A stretch of 64,000 nt of DNA from Bacteroides cellulosilyticus (GTDB taxonomy: Bacteria; Bacteroidota; Bacteroidia; Bacteroidales; Bacteroidaceae): assembly GCF_020091405.1 (NCBI RefSeq), contig NZ_CP081903.1:2604501-2668500 (forward strand), given 5' to 3'. Below, piece by piece: positions 1 through 8,489 of the stretch; positions within the stretch are counted from its first letter, which is position 1, and the number at the start of each line of letters is the position of its first letter. A program made the translations under genes and the position numbers. The notes beneath the pieces are model-generated. The model was not told the DNA's origin and did no database searches. It saw only the letters and a program-made list of their open reading frames with translations.

Positions 1-25
1 ACGTAATCTCATTCTTGGTCTTTAA

Positions 26-1324
26 TTATTGGGCAGGCAATAAAGTGGCGCGTACTGAAGCTTTAAAGTCTACACTTGAGTTATTGGTATCTTGCAGCAT
101 TTCACGTCCGTCTTCGGTTGTATAAGATACTTTGCGGACTACTGCCTTGCTGGCATTTTCAACAGCGGTAGTGTTCATTCCGATATAAGTATAACTCATA
201 TCCAAAGCCGCACTTGTTACATTCCATATATATCCGTTTGTAGGACTGAGGTTGACTGCATCAATGATCCATTCATTCGGGAATTTATAGGAGTTGGTCA
301 CTGTCATTTCCTTGCCGCTATTCATATAAGTAGGGTTATATTTGTAGTCGGCTATATATGTATCCGCACTGATACTTTCCGGGATACGGCCGATGGCATA
401 AGCTCTGTTGCCCTGTTTGCTTAGCAACCAAACAGTTTTTGTATAGTTGAAGATCATATCCAGATTGGGAACATCCGGGTTGTCCACATCCGGATTGGAA
501 GCTGTTCCTCCCGTATACCATTCGAAGTCAGCACCGGTTAAATCCAATGAAGAAGAGAGAGCTTCTGTATGATTGATTGCATTATCACACAACAGGATGC
601 TCTTGCCCGGCAGTACCGGATGTTCCTTTCCGCTTCCGGGGATGCGGGCTACTACCTGTACGGCCATAGCTTCGTCCATAATGTCAGGGTTATAATCAAA
701 TTTCTGGGTTGTTGGGAATTTAGATTCTACCAATACTAATCCATCGGCATAGAGAGTTTCTGAAGAGTTATTGTAAATGCGGATGTATTGGTCACCATTG
801 TATTGTTTGTTGGTTTCCGTATTGTATGAACCTCCGGCAAAAATCTCGGCAATCACAAAATCACCTTTTTCATCCTTGTTCTGTACATAAACAGTCAGGT
901 TCAGTGATACGCTTCCGCCTTTTACTTCTACATTCTGCTGTGAACCTTGAATGCTTGCTTCAGCGGTTTTGGTTACTTCTACATTCTCACCGTCTCCGTT
1001 TATTGCAGGTTCTGTTACGGTGTAGGTGTAAGTGGCTTTACCAATGAAGGCTACGTTGTAGAGTCCGTCTGTCAAAGTAGCCAGCGTGCTCTCGGTGGCG
1101 GTACGGGTCAGCGTAGCGCCGTAGTCAATGGTTGTTTCTGTTCCGGTGCTCACGTTAGTGAATGTATAGGTTCCCGTTTCAACTTTCAGATTGTCTCCGA
1201 TAGTGTTCTTGATATTTAAACCCATATTTACCTGCGTAGAGGCAACGTCGTCATCACTGCAGCTTGTCATTGTAAAGCTGCCGGCCAACAGAATTGCTAA
1301 TGCGAAATACTTAACTTTTTTCAT
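26..1324 (-). CDS. DUF4876-like surface lipoprotein
   Basis: A 432-residue lipoprotein. The N-terminus has a short basic region, a hydrophobic core and a lipobox ending at Cys22, followed directly by Ser-Asp-Asp-Asp. That acidic run resembles the lipoprotein export signal known from Bacteroides, so display on the cell surface is likely. After an N-terminal beta-rich part (about 30-150), the segment around residues 155-230 (FVIAEIFAGG, then a D-Q-Y-I-R-I-Y-N-N pattern) resembles a lamin-tail-like beta sandwich, consistent with what I recall of DUF4876 proteins. It ends 27 bases before the start-side of the TonB-dependent receptor gene region and is transcribed after that receptor, so the two are probably one operon. 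The lipoprotein may act as an accessory to the receptor, in the place SusD-like proteins occupy elsewhere. The substrate is unknown. The family name is recalled, not searched. Confidence 0.65.
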   Translation of the reverse strand: MKKVKYFALAILLAGSFTMTSCSDDDVASTQVNMGLNIKNTIGDNLKVETGTYTFTNVSTGTETTIDYGATLTRTATESTLATLTDGLYNVAFIGKATYTYTVTEPAINGDGENVEVTKTAEASIQGSQQNVEVKGGSVSLNLTVYVQNKDEKGDFVIAEIFAGGSYNTETNKQYNGDQYIRIYNNSSETLYADGLVLVESKFPTTQKFDYNPDIMDEAMAVQVVARIPGSGKEHPVLPGKSILLCDNAINHTEALSSSLDLTGADFEWYTGGTASNPDVDNPDVPNLDMIFNYTKTVWLLSKQGNRAYAIGRIPESISADTYIADYKYNPTYMNSGKEMTVTNSYKFPNEWIIDAVNLSPTNGYIWNVTSAALDMSYTYIGMNTTAVENASKAVVRKVSYTTEDGREMLQDTNNSSVDFKASVRATLLPAQ

Positions 1325-1351
1325 CCTTGATTATTGTTTTATGTATTAATA

Positions 1352-4093
1352 TTAAAATCTTAAATTAGCTTCCATACCGAAGTAAGGATTGGTGGTGCGT
1401 CTTATTAGTTGTGTCCCTCTATGATAATCGGGGGATACTGTCAGCAGTCTGTTCACGAACAGCGACAAATCCAGGTATTTTCCGATTTGTTTGGTTGCTT
1501 TCAGATTCAGATTCATTTCAAAGGGAACCGTTATGCGGTCAAAATAAGTGTCTCCATATATTGATACCAGATGTTGCAGTTGTGCATCTTTGGCATCTGC
1601 TTCGGTAAACGGGTGTATGTTTCCGCCTTTGTCCACGTAACTGCTAGGCATACCACTGTTCCATAACGGTTGACTGGCGGTGTACCAGGTGCATTGTGCA
1701 GCCAGTGAAAAGATCATACCTATTTTTTGTAAATACGTATCGGCTGTAAAGTTGGTGTTGAACTGTTCCTGAATCTTGGAATTTGAATCCCAATTATACA
1801 TGCCTACATATTGTAACTGTTCTCCATTAATCATGACAGATGCTTCCTTGTATCGGATGGCATTGTTGCTGTATGTACTTTTCAGCCAGGCACCGGTGAC
1901 GGTAAACCTTGTACGTAACGGTTTGATTCGTTGGGTATGAAAGGTGAATTCCACACCTTCTTTATCTACACGTGTACCGTTTCCTGTTGTTTCATAGGTA
2001 TTGATCAGTGCATCTTCCGTATACGATAAATCTTCCAATGCGGGTGGGGCGGTCAGTTCCGAAGAATTGATGGATGAAGTGTCATACTTCTTATAAGCCA
2101 GCGTACGGTAATAGGACTTATTCCGGAAAGCATTATTCATGTGTTCCTGGAAGTAAGTGATAGAGAATCCGTATCCTTTATGGTCCACATTCACCCTTAC
2201 TTCCCATTTCCGGTTACGTGCCGGTTCCAGGTCATAGTTCGTATTATCCCACTTATAAGTCATCATATTGATGCGGCGGAAATCAGGATTATTATGATAA
2301 TAATTCAGTTGCACAACATCTACATACAGGTCGTCCGGGTAAAGTTGTGCTGTAGTCGGCATTCTGGATAGCCAGCCTATACCACCTGAAATGTCAATAT
2401 GCCAATCTTTATTCTTACCCAAGGCGGGCAAACTCCATTTCAGGTTGAAACGTGGATCGAAGTAAAGTTTTCCCTGCATGGCGAATTTGTCCGACAGGCC
2501 GATAAAAGTATTTGCGCGTACACCGGCAGACAGGAAGAATTCGTGTTTGCCAAGTGACAGTTTCATTTGTTCTTCTGCATAGATAGATAACTCCTGTCGG
2601 GTAGGAATGTCGCTATAATTTCTCGGACGGGTGGTCGAGGCGGTTTGTAAGGGACGGGTAATATCATATACCTGGCCGTCACCGAAGTTTTTACTTAATT
2701 TCCATTCTGCACCCAGTTTCAATGTATGAGAACTCTTCAGCCAATTGAAGGCGAAATCTCCGTTAAGCTTGGCATTGGCATAGAACGGTTTACCGTCGAT
2801 CAGCATATCTGCTACATAATTATAGGGTAGATAAAGTCCGTCGGCCTCTCCTTCTTCCATACTATTGGGAATACCCATCGGACGGTCTATGGATATGGTT
2901 TTTCGTTCTTTGATCTGGCTGAATTCCTGTGAGACGGAAGCTCTGGCCTGTAACTGGCGCAAGAAAGAGTTTATGGGACGCTTCAGAGTCCATTCGCTTC
3001 CCAGTGTCATTATATCATAAGAGGATTTATAAGAATCTTCTTTGATGGTGACATCTTTGTCTTGCTTCACATTGTCAAATGAGCCTGTATAGTCAGCATT
3101 TACGCGCCAGTCTATATGACCGATGTTTGCTTTATAGTTGCTGCCCCAGCGTGCTGAAGCTGTGATACGCTTGTAGTTTTCACGGCTGTCGCGTGGATCT
3201 ACTTTTGAATCCAGGTAGCTGAGGTCTAAGTTAAGTACATTGCTGCCGTTTATAGCCAGACCCTTTCCGACAGAGAAAAGTTTGCTTACCTGGTCCGCTT
3301 TAAAGCGGGCGGTTAAAGGAGAAGCTGTTGATTTACGTTTTATGTTTATCAATCCATTAGTGAGGTTTCCGTACTCTACGGAAGGTATACCGCGGATGAT
3401 TTCCACACTCTCTATATTGTCGGTAGATAGGGTTCGCATATCGACTCCTTTGGATACAAATTGTTTGCTACTGTTGTCTGTGCTCGACCCATTGAGATAT
3501 TGCAAGTTGGCATCTGTGTTTACCGGCATGCCGTCTATGGCGAAACCTACTCCTAATGAAGAGATTATCTCACTGCTGTTTCCTGCTTCGCGAATGCTAA
3601 TCAGATTTGCTTTCCCCATGTTAGGGTCGATGGACTTTCCACCGGGAAGCATTTCCAGCAGGTCGGTAAAACTGGTTGGTTGTAAGTGTTCCATTGCCTT
3701 GCGGTCTATCTTTGAAGCACTTGTTACTCCTTTTGATTCCGAAGCAGTGATTACCACTTCGTTCAATGCCATGGTCGATGAAGTAAGCTGGAAGGTTAAT
3801 GTCGTATTTTTAGAGATGGAAAAGGTCTTTATCAGCTTGTCATATCCCAGATAAGATACAGTTGCTGTATATTCTCCGACAGATAATTTGGTGAAAGAGT
3901 ATCGTCCGTTCTGGTCGCTGAGAGCGCCATACCAGGTTTTATCCGCAGTCTGTAATTGAATGGTAGCAAAACTTAAAGGCTCTTTAGTCTGCGCGTCTTG
4001 TATAGTTCCGGTGAGGGTGTAACCATGTTGGGCAGAAGCTGACAAGTGACTGATAAACAATAATGTTATGATATAAAGAACTTTGCGAAACAT
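1352..4093 (-). CDS. TonB-dependent outer-membrane receptor with carboxypeptidase-like N-domain
   Basis: A 913-residue outer-membrane receptor. A signal peptide (residues 1-21, cleavage near ASAQ) is followed by a CarboxypepD_reg-like beta-sandwich (about 24-105, with the typical GxVxDxxTxEPLxxATIxL pattern). A TonB-box-like segment (LNEVVITAS, about 112-120), the plug domain (about 120-260, with IRGIPSVEYGNLTNGLINIK) and a long beta-barrel ending in Arg-Phe, the usual C-terminal aromatic assembly signal, come next. Such proteins import ligands across the outer membrane using TonB energy. The next gene in the same direction is a surface lipoprotein and no SusD homologue is adjacent, so this is not a standard SusCD pair. 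Ligand unknown. A TAnnTTTG box lies just upstream at 4112-4119, giving a very short leader. Confidence 0.9.
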   Translation of the reverse strand: MFRKVLYIITLLFISHLSASAQHGYTLTGTIQDAQTKEPLSFATIQLQTADKTWYGALSDQNGRYSFTKLSVGEYTATVSYLGYDKLIKTFSISKNTTLTFQLTSSTMALNEVVITASESKGVTSASKIDRKAMEHLQPTSFTDLLEMLPGGKSIDPNMGKANLISIREAGNSSEIISSLGVGFAIDGMPVNTDANLQYLNGSSTDNSSKQFVSKGVDMRTLSTDNIESVEIIRGIPSVEYGNLTNGLINIKRKSTASPLTARFKADQVSKLFSVGKGLAINGSNVLNLDLSYLDSKVDPRDSRENYKRITASARWGSNYKANIGHIDWRVNADYTGSFDNVKQDKDVTIKEDSYKSSYDIMTLGSEWTLKRPINSFLRQLQARASVSQEFSQIKERKTISIDRPMGIPNSMEEGEADGLYLPYNYVADMLIDGKPFYANAKLNGDFAFNWLKSSHTLKLGAEWKLSKNFGDGQVYDITRPLQTASTTRPRNYSDIPTRQELSIYAEEQMKLSLGKHEFFLSAGVRANTFIGLSDKFAMQGKLYFDPRFNLKWSLPALGKNKDWHIDISGGIGWLSRMPTTAQLYPDDLYVDVVQLNYYHNNPDFRRINMMTYKWDNTNYDLEPARNRKWEVRVNVDHKGYGFSITYFQEHMNNAFRNKSYYRTLAYKKYDTSSINSSELTAPPALEDLSYTEDALINTYETTGNGTRVDKEGVEFTFHTQRIKPLRTRFTVTGAWLKSTYSNNAIRYKEASVMINGEQLQYVGMYNWDSNSKIQEQFNTNFTADTYLQKIGMIFSLAAQCTWYTASQPLWNSGMPSSYVDKGGNIHPFTEADAKDAQLQHLVSIYGDTYFDRITVPFEMNLNLKATKQIGKYLDLSLFVNRLLTVSPDYHRGTQLIRRTTNPYFGMEANLRF

Positions 4094-4111
4094 CTCTATC
4101 GATTTGTTTGC

Positions 4112-4119
4112 AAAGGTAT
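4112..4119 (-). promoter_or_regulatory. Bacteroides -7 promoter box (TonB receptor)
   Basis: Reads TACCTTTG on the minus strand, matching the Bacteroides -7 consensus TAnnTTTG, about 18 bases before the receptor start codon. No convincing -33 TTTG was seen at the usual spacing. Confidence 0.55.
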
Positions 4120-4213
4120 GTAGAATGTAAAAGGTGAGAAATCGCTATTTGTAGGTAATTATTGTGTGGTTTTGTATATCTTGGTACTTATAAGTAGGTA
4201 TTGGCTGAAAACG

Positions 4214-4258
4214 ACAAAAGCCATCCCCCAGAATAGACAAGTAAGGGACGGCTTTTGT
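4214..4258 (-). terminator. Hairpin terminator after small secreted protein
   Basis: Arms 4214-4227 (ACAAAAGCCATCCC) and 4245-4258 (GGGACGGCTTTTGT) pair over 14 positions with one G-T wobble, loop of 17. On the minus strand it follows the stop of the small protein gene at 4276 and is followed by a short T-run. It separates that gene from the downstream TonB receptor promoter. Confidence 0.75.
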
Positions 4259-4275
4259 TATCAGTGTGCTTACTA

Positions 4276-4530
4276 TTATTCAGCAGGCTGTGCAGGTGTT
4301 TCCGTTGCAGGAGTACTGCTGGCAGGAGCTTCAGCTTTGGGCTCTTCAGCTTTCGGTTCTTCTGCTTTGGGTTCTTCCTTGGCAGGCTCAGTGGCTTTGG
4401 GCTCTTCAGTTTTTTCCGTTGCCGGTTGTTGCTGTTGAGTTTTCACCGGGTCCTGAGCGTTTGCCAGGAAAGAACCACCACAAACAAACATAAACAGGGC
4501 TGCTACTAATACTAACTTTTTCATAATCAT
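4276..4530 (-). CDS. Small secreted Pro/Glu/Ala/Thr-rich protein
   Basis: An 84-residue protein with a signal peptide (Met-Lys-Lys, hydrophobic core, predicted cleavage after ANA near residue 25). The mature part is entirely low complexity: a Gln run, then repeated KAEEP/KATEP units at about 40-70, then a Thr/Ala/Pro tail. No folded domain is visible, so it is likely a disordered periplasmic or envelope protein. Two starts are possible, Met1 at 4530 or Met3 at 4524; the second gives the more typical MKK start. It has its own downstream terminator hairpin. Function unknown. The repeat units make length variation between strains likely. Confidence 0.7.
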   Translation of the reverse strand: MIMKKLVLVAALFMFVCGGSFLANAQDPVKTQQQQPATEKTEEPKATEPAKEEPKAEEPKAEEPKAEAPASSTPATETPAQPAE

Positions 4531-4685
4531 TTGCTTTTTAAGTGTTATACTAAATATATATCTTATAGTTGAAAGTTTAGGTTTCCTTTTTCTTTAGGAA
4601 GCTTTGTGCTTACATAAATTATAGTTGCAAAGCACGTGCCAGAAGAAACGAATTCTAGGTAAATGGTTGATAATTAATGATGAGA

Positions 4686-4758
4686 GGTAGTGGAGAAGTG
4701 TGGCACAGTGTGGAATTGTGTGGAAAGTGTGGAAATGGAGTGTGGAAAAATTCCACAC
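4686..4758. repeat. GTGTGGAA word array with terminal hairpin
   Basis: Several GTGTGG words (GTGTGGCA, then four GTGTGGAA) are iterated at irregular spacing. The last one (4740-4747) pairs perfectly with TTCCACAC (4751-4758) across a 3-base loop. The hairpin sits 9 bases past the stop codon of the NtrC-type regulator (minus strand), so it probably acts as its terminator. It is the local member of a class of gene-end word arrays seen throughout the window. Confidence 0.7.
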
Positions 4759-4767
4759 TGGGGCTAT

Positions 4768-6126
4768 TTAGCTCTCTATTTCGTAAAGTTTCAGCTTATT
4801 GTATAATGTTTTACGGTCTATGCCCAGCAGTTGCGCCGCCCGGCTTTTATTATTTCCCGTTTGCCGCAGTGCTTCGATAATCTGATGCTTTTCTGTTTCT
4901 TCATTACGCAATGGCAGACCTACATGGGGATGAGTGATTTGCTGCAGTTCGGTTAGTTCTCTCAGTGTAATAAGTTGGTCTTGTGCCAATAGGGTGGCGC
5001 GTCGTACCACATTCTTCATCTGTCGCAGATTTCCCGGCCAGTGGTATTCCAGCAATGCTTTGGATGCTGCATCATCGAATCCGATTAACTGTTTGTCCAG
5101 TTCCCGGTTGGCTTGGTCGAGGAAGAAGTTGGCAAAGAGAAGGATGTCTTCTCTCCGGTCCTTGAGTTCGGGCATGCGCAGGGTGAATTCATTGATACGG
5201 TGGAACAGATCCTGACGGAAAGTTCCTTTCTCAATGGCTTGTTCCAAATCTTCATTTGTTGCGGAAACCAAACGAACATCTACAGTGATTTCTTTATTGG
5301 AACCTACCGGACGTATTTTTCGTTCCTGCAAGGCACGTAGTAGTTGTATCTGGACTTCGTAGCTGAGATTACCTATTTCATCGAGGAAGATGGTTCCTCC
5401 GTTGGCTGCAACAAAGGCTCCTGTTTTGTCTGTCAATGCTCCGGTGAATGAACCTTTCACGTGTCCGAAGAACTCCGATGCGGCAAGTTCTTTAGGGATG
5501 GAGCCACAGTCGATGGCGACGAAGGGCTGTCCGGCACGCTTGCTGAGTTGATGGATACGGTGGGCTACATACTCTTTACCCGTTCCGCTGGCACCATTGA
5601 TCAGTACCGACATTGTGGTGGGGGCAACCAGTCTTACATAATTATAAAGTTGCTTGGCAGCATCACTTTCTCCTTCCAGATAGTCGGAAGACGGAGCGCC
5701 GCCTGCATTTTTCTGATGGGTACTTTCTCCTTTTCCGGAACTGATGGTTTGTTTGGGGGAAGCAGCGGGTTGTTTCACAGCCTCACTGATTTTCTTCAGA
5801 AGCTCGTCCGGATTTACAGGCTTGGCAACGTAGTCGCTGGCACCTAATTTCATGGCTTGCACCGCCGATTGTATATCAGCATAGCTTGTCATCATGATGA
5901 GCGGAACGGACAGACCTTGCTCTCCCAACCACTTCAACAGATCGATGCCGTCCTTGTCGGGCAGACGCAGGTCGGACAAAATCAAGTCGGCACCCTCTGT
6001 TTCCAAATGTTTCTGGGCGCGGGCGATACTGCTGACGGAAGCTACCTGAAAGCCTTTTTTGCCTAACCAGGTCTTCAGCATCATACCGTAAGTAATGTCG
6101 TCTTCAACGATGAGTATGGATTTCAT
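4768..6126 (-). CDS. NtrC-family sigma-54-dependent response regulator
   Basis: A 452-residue transcriptional activator. The receiver domain (1-120) has the acidic pair Asp9/Asp10, phospho-acceptor Asp52 (SDLRLPD) and the conserved Lys in VAKPVNP. The AAA+ domain (about 150-375) has Walker A GASGTGKE near 178-185, the sigma-54 contact loop GSFTGA near 224-229 (Ser in place of the usual Ala), Walker B GGTIFLDEIGNL and the arginine-rich sensor regions. A Fis-type helix-turn-helix ends the protein (NNKSRAAQLLGIDRKTLYNKL). It should activate sigma-54 promoters when phosphorylated. No kinase is adjacent. The nearest is the hybrid kinase with an HPt module at 9823-12108, a plausible but unproven partner. 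It is transcribed divergently from the cyclophilin gene with overlapping promoter boxes. Confidence 0.93.
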   Translation of the reverse strand: MKSILIVEDDITYGMMLKTWLGKKGFQVASVSSIARAQKHLETEGADLILSDLRLPDKDGIDLLKWLGEQGLSVPLIMMTSYADIQSAVQAMKLGASDYVAKPVNPDELLKKISEAVKQPAASPKQTISSGKGESTHQKNAGGAPSSDYLEGESDAAKQLYNYVRLVAPTTMSVLINGASGTGKEYVAHRIHQLSKRAGQPFVAIDCGSIPKELAASEFFGHVKGSFTGALTDKTGAFVAANGGTIFLDEIGNLSYEVQIQLLRALQERKIRPVGSNKEITVDVRLVSATNEDLEQAIEKGTFRQDLFHRINEFTLRMPELKDRREDILLFANFFLDQANRELDKQLIGFDDAASKALLEYHWPGNLRQMKNVVRRATLLAQDQLITLRELTELQQITHPHVGLPLRNEETEKHQIIEALRQTGNNKSRAAQLLGIDRKTLYNKLKLYEIES

Positions 6127-6155
6127 TGCCTTATTCTTTTGTCTCTTTTAAGACA

Positions 6156-6163
6156 CAAAGGTA
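6156..6163 (-). promoter_or_regulatory. -7 promoter box (NtrC-type regulator)
   Basis: TACCTTTG on the minus strand, 30 bases before the regulator start. It lies 21 bases from the divergent box at 6185-6192, so the two promoters share control DNA. Confidence 0.55.
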
Positions 6164-6184
6164 AACCGTTTTGTCTGAAAATCG

Positions 6185-6192
6185 TATATTTG
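6185..6192 (+). promoter_or_regulatory. -7 promoter box (cyclophilin)
   Basis: TATATTTG matches TAnnTTTG and lies 27 bases upstream of the cyclophilin ATG. Confidence 0.55.
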
Positions 6193-6218
6193 CAAACTTA
6201 ATTTAAATAAAAAGCGTT

Positions 6219-7058
6219 ATGAGGAGGAATTTCACTGTATTATTAACCATACTGATTTGCAGCGTTACAGCCTGCCAATCGGGACAAAAGAAAGATAGAA
6301 ACATGGATCAGGAAACTAAATTGAAGATTGAAACAACTGCGGGTGACATTATCGTGAAACTGTATAATGAGACACCGCAACATCGTGATAACTTCATCAA
6401 ACTGGCGGAGGAGGGTACATACGAAGGTACATTGTTCCACCGTGTCATCAAGGATTTTATGATACAGGCAGGCGACCCTGAGTCAAAGAATGCTCCGAAA
6501 GGAAAGATGCTGGGTGCAGGTGATGTAGGTTATACTATTCCGGCTGAGTTTGTTTATCCGAAGTATTTCCATAAGAAAGGTGCATTGTCGGCTGCGCGTC
6601 AGGGTGACAATGTGAATCCGAAGAAGGAATCATCAGGTTGCCAGTTCTACATTGTGACGGGTAAAGTGTATAATGATACTACGTTGCTGGGGATGGAGAA
6701 CCAGATGAACCAGAATCGTCTGACTACTGTGTTCAATGCTTTGGCACAGAAGCACATGAAGGAAATCTATAAGATGCGTAAGGAAAATGACCAGGATGGT
6801 CTGATGAACTTGCAGGATAGCCTGTTTGCGCAGGCTGAGGCGGAAGTTGCCAAGCAACCGGAATTCCACTTCACACCGGAGCAGGTGAAGGCTTACACTA
6901 CGGTAGGTGGTACTCCGCATTTGGATGGTGAATATACTGTGTTCGGCGAAGTGATCGAAGGCATGGATATAGTAGATAAGATACAACAGGTAAAAACAGA
7001 TCGTAGCGACCGCCCGGAAGAGGATGTGAAGATCAAGAAAGTGACAGTGTTGGACTAA
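6219..7058 (+). CDS. Cyclophilin-type peptidyl-prolyl isomerase, lipoprotein
   Basis: A 279-residue periplasm-facing lipoprotein (lipobox ending at Cys19). Cyclophilin motifs are clear: KTTAGDIIVKLYNETPQHRDNF-type start near residue 38, FHRVIKDFMIQAGDP (active-site FHR..F..Q.GD), and SSGCQFYIVTG. The two halves of the barrel are separated by an insert of about 75 charged, helical residues (roughly 160-235), after which the domain resumes with LDGEYTVFGEVIEGMDIVDKI. This insert makes it longer than a single-domain cyclophilin of about 165-180 residues. It probably helps fold envelope proteins. The family assignment is secure; the client is unknown. Confidence 0.92.
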   Translation: MRRNFTVLLTILICSVTACQSGQKKDRNMDQETKLKIETTAGDIIVKLYNETPQHRDNFIKLAEEGTYEGTLFHRVIKDFMIQAGDPESKNAPKGKMLGAGDVGYTIPAEFVYPKYFHKKGALSAARQGDNVNPKKESSGCQFYIVTGKVYNDTTLLGMENQMNQNRLTTVFNALAQKHMKEIYKMRKENDQDGLMNLQDSLFAQAEAEVAKQPEFHFTPEQVKAYTTVGGTPHLDGEYTVFGEVIEGMDIVDKIQQVKTDRSDRPEEDVKIKKVTVLD

Positions 7059-7091
7059 ACCGTTGATGAAATTAGTTCAAAAATGTGCAGT

Positions 7092-7207
7092 AATGAGTTT
7101 TCACCACAGAGTAACACAGAGTCTCACGGAGTTCTATTCTTTTGATTTCAAATTGATTAAACTCTGTGATACCCTGTGTTACTCTGTGGTGAATTAATTC
7201 ATAACCT
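7092..7207. repeat. CACAGAG palindromic repeat, full copy A
   Basis: A unit of about 115 bases. The left arm at 7102-7122 carries ACCACAGAGTAACACAGAG; the right arm at 7171-7191 is its reverse complement with one mismatch. The centre includes a stretch (TTTCAAATTGATTAAACTC) shared with the copy at 13535-13651, and the outer flanks (AATGAGTTTTCACC and GGTGAATTARTTCATAACCT) are also shared. Near identity over the whole unit, with inverted ends, suggests a mobile, MITE- or REP-like element. It lies between the cyclophilin and M16 peptidase genes. Confidence 0.85.
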
Positions 7208-7253
7208 CGCCCGAAAGAAAATCCTTTCTCCGATAAGTAACAATCGCTATTTT

Positions 7254-8489
7254 ATGAAAATAAATAAATACTGTCTTAATAACGGTCTGCGACTGGTGCA
7301 TTACCAGGATCTCAGTACTCAGATGGTGGCACTGAACATCGTCTATGATGTAGGTGCCCGGGACGAAGATCCCGAACATACCGGCTTTGCCCATCTGTTT
7401 GAACATCTGATGTTTGGCGGTTCTGTGAATATACCCGACTATGATGCTCCTTTACAGTCGGCAGGTGGCGAAAACAATGCCTGGACGAACAATGACATTA
7501 CGAACTATTACCTCACCGTTCCCAAGTCGAATGTAGAGATTGGCTTCTGGCTGGAGTCCGACCGTATGCTGGAACTGGCATTCAGTGAACAAAGCCTTGA
7601 AGTGCAGCGCGGTGTGGTCATGGAGGAGTTCAAACAGCGTTGTCTGAACCAGCCTTACGGAGATGTGGGACATCTTATCCGTCCGTTGGCTTACGAAGTG
7701 CATCCGTACCGCTGGCCTACCATCGGGAAGGATTTATCGCACATCGAACAAGCTACATTGGAGGAAGTGAAGGCATTCTTCTACCGTTTTTATGCACCTA
7801 ATAATGCTGTGCTTGCCGTAACCGGAAACATATCGTGGGAAGAAGCTGTCCGGTTAACAGAAAAATGGTTCGGTCCGATTCCCCGCAGGAATGTGCCTGT
7901 GCGACAATTGCCGCAGGAACCCGTACAGACGCAGGAACGCAGGCAGGTAGTGAAACGGCCTGTTCCCCTGGATGCATTGTTCATGGCTTATCATATGTGT
8001 AGTCGCGGGCATCCTGATTATTACGCTTTTGATATTCTTTCAGATATCCTTAGTAACGGGCGTTCCAGTCGCTTGAACCGTCGGTTGGTGCAGGAACAGA
8101 AATTATTCTCCGGCATAGATGCTTATATTTCGGGTACACGTGATGCGGGATTGCTGCATATCAGTGGAAAACCATCAGCCGGAGTGTCACTGGAACAGGC
8201 TGAGGCCGCTGTACGTAAAGAGTTGCAGGAGTTGCAGCAAGTGGCGATAGAAGAACAGGAACTGGAGAAAGTAAAGAATAAGTTTGAATCCACCCAGATA
8301 TTCGGGAATATCAATTACCTGAATGTAGCCACAAATCTGGCATGGTTCGAACTGACCGGGCAGGCAGAAGATATAGACCGTGAGGTAGAACGGTATCGCG
8401 CAGTGACGGCAGAGCAGCTGAAGGTAGTTGCACAAGAGACTTTCCGTGAGGAAAACTCGGTGGTATTATATTATGAGAAAGATAAATGA
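7254..8489 (+). CDS. M16-family zinc metallopeptidase
   Basis: A 411-residue pitrilysin/MPP-type peptidase. The inverted zinc motif HLFEH (His47, Glu50, His51) and the distal glutamate in VVMEEF (about 124) are intact, followed by the second half-domain with GRSSRLNRRLVQEQKL. A start at 7254 is preferred: an upstream GTG at 7176 would place 26 extra residues inside the dispersed CACAGAG repeat, whereas MKINKYCLNNGLRLV matches the normal family start. There is no signal peptide, so it is likely cytoplasmic. Its stop overlaps the MATE gene start (ATGA), so the two are translationally coupled. A single-chain M16 of this size usually dimerises or pairs with an inactive partner; none is adjacent. 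Confidence 0.92.
   Translation: MKINKYCLNNGLRLVHYQDLSTQMVALNIVYDVGARDEDPEHTGFAHLFEHLMFGGSVNIPDYDAPLQSAGGENNAWTNNDITNYYLTVPKSNVEIGFWLESDRMLELAFSEQSLEVQRGVVMEEFKQRCLNQPYGDVGHLIRPLAYEVHPYRWPTIGKDLSHIEQATLEEVKAFFYRFYAPNNAVLAVTGNISWEEAVRLTEKWFGPIPRRNVPVRQLPQEPVQTQERRQVVKRPVPLDALFMAYHMCSRGHPDYYAFDILSDILSNGRSSRLNRRLVQEQKLFSGIDAYISGTRDAGLLHISGKPSAGVSLEQAEAAVRKELQELQQVAIEEQELEKVKNKFESTQIFGNINYLNVATNLAWFELTGQAEDIDREVERYRAVTAEQLKVVAQETFREENSVVLYYEKDK

Noticed and set aside
7176..7253. Upstream GTG start for the M16 peptidase
   Set aside because: The extra 26 residues come from the CACAGAG repeat and its flank, while the downstream Met gives the family's normal N-terminus.
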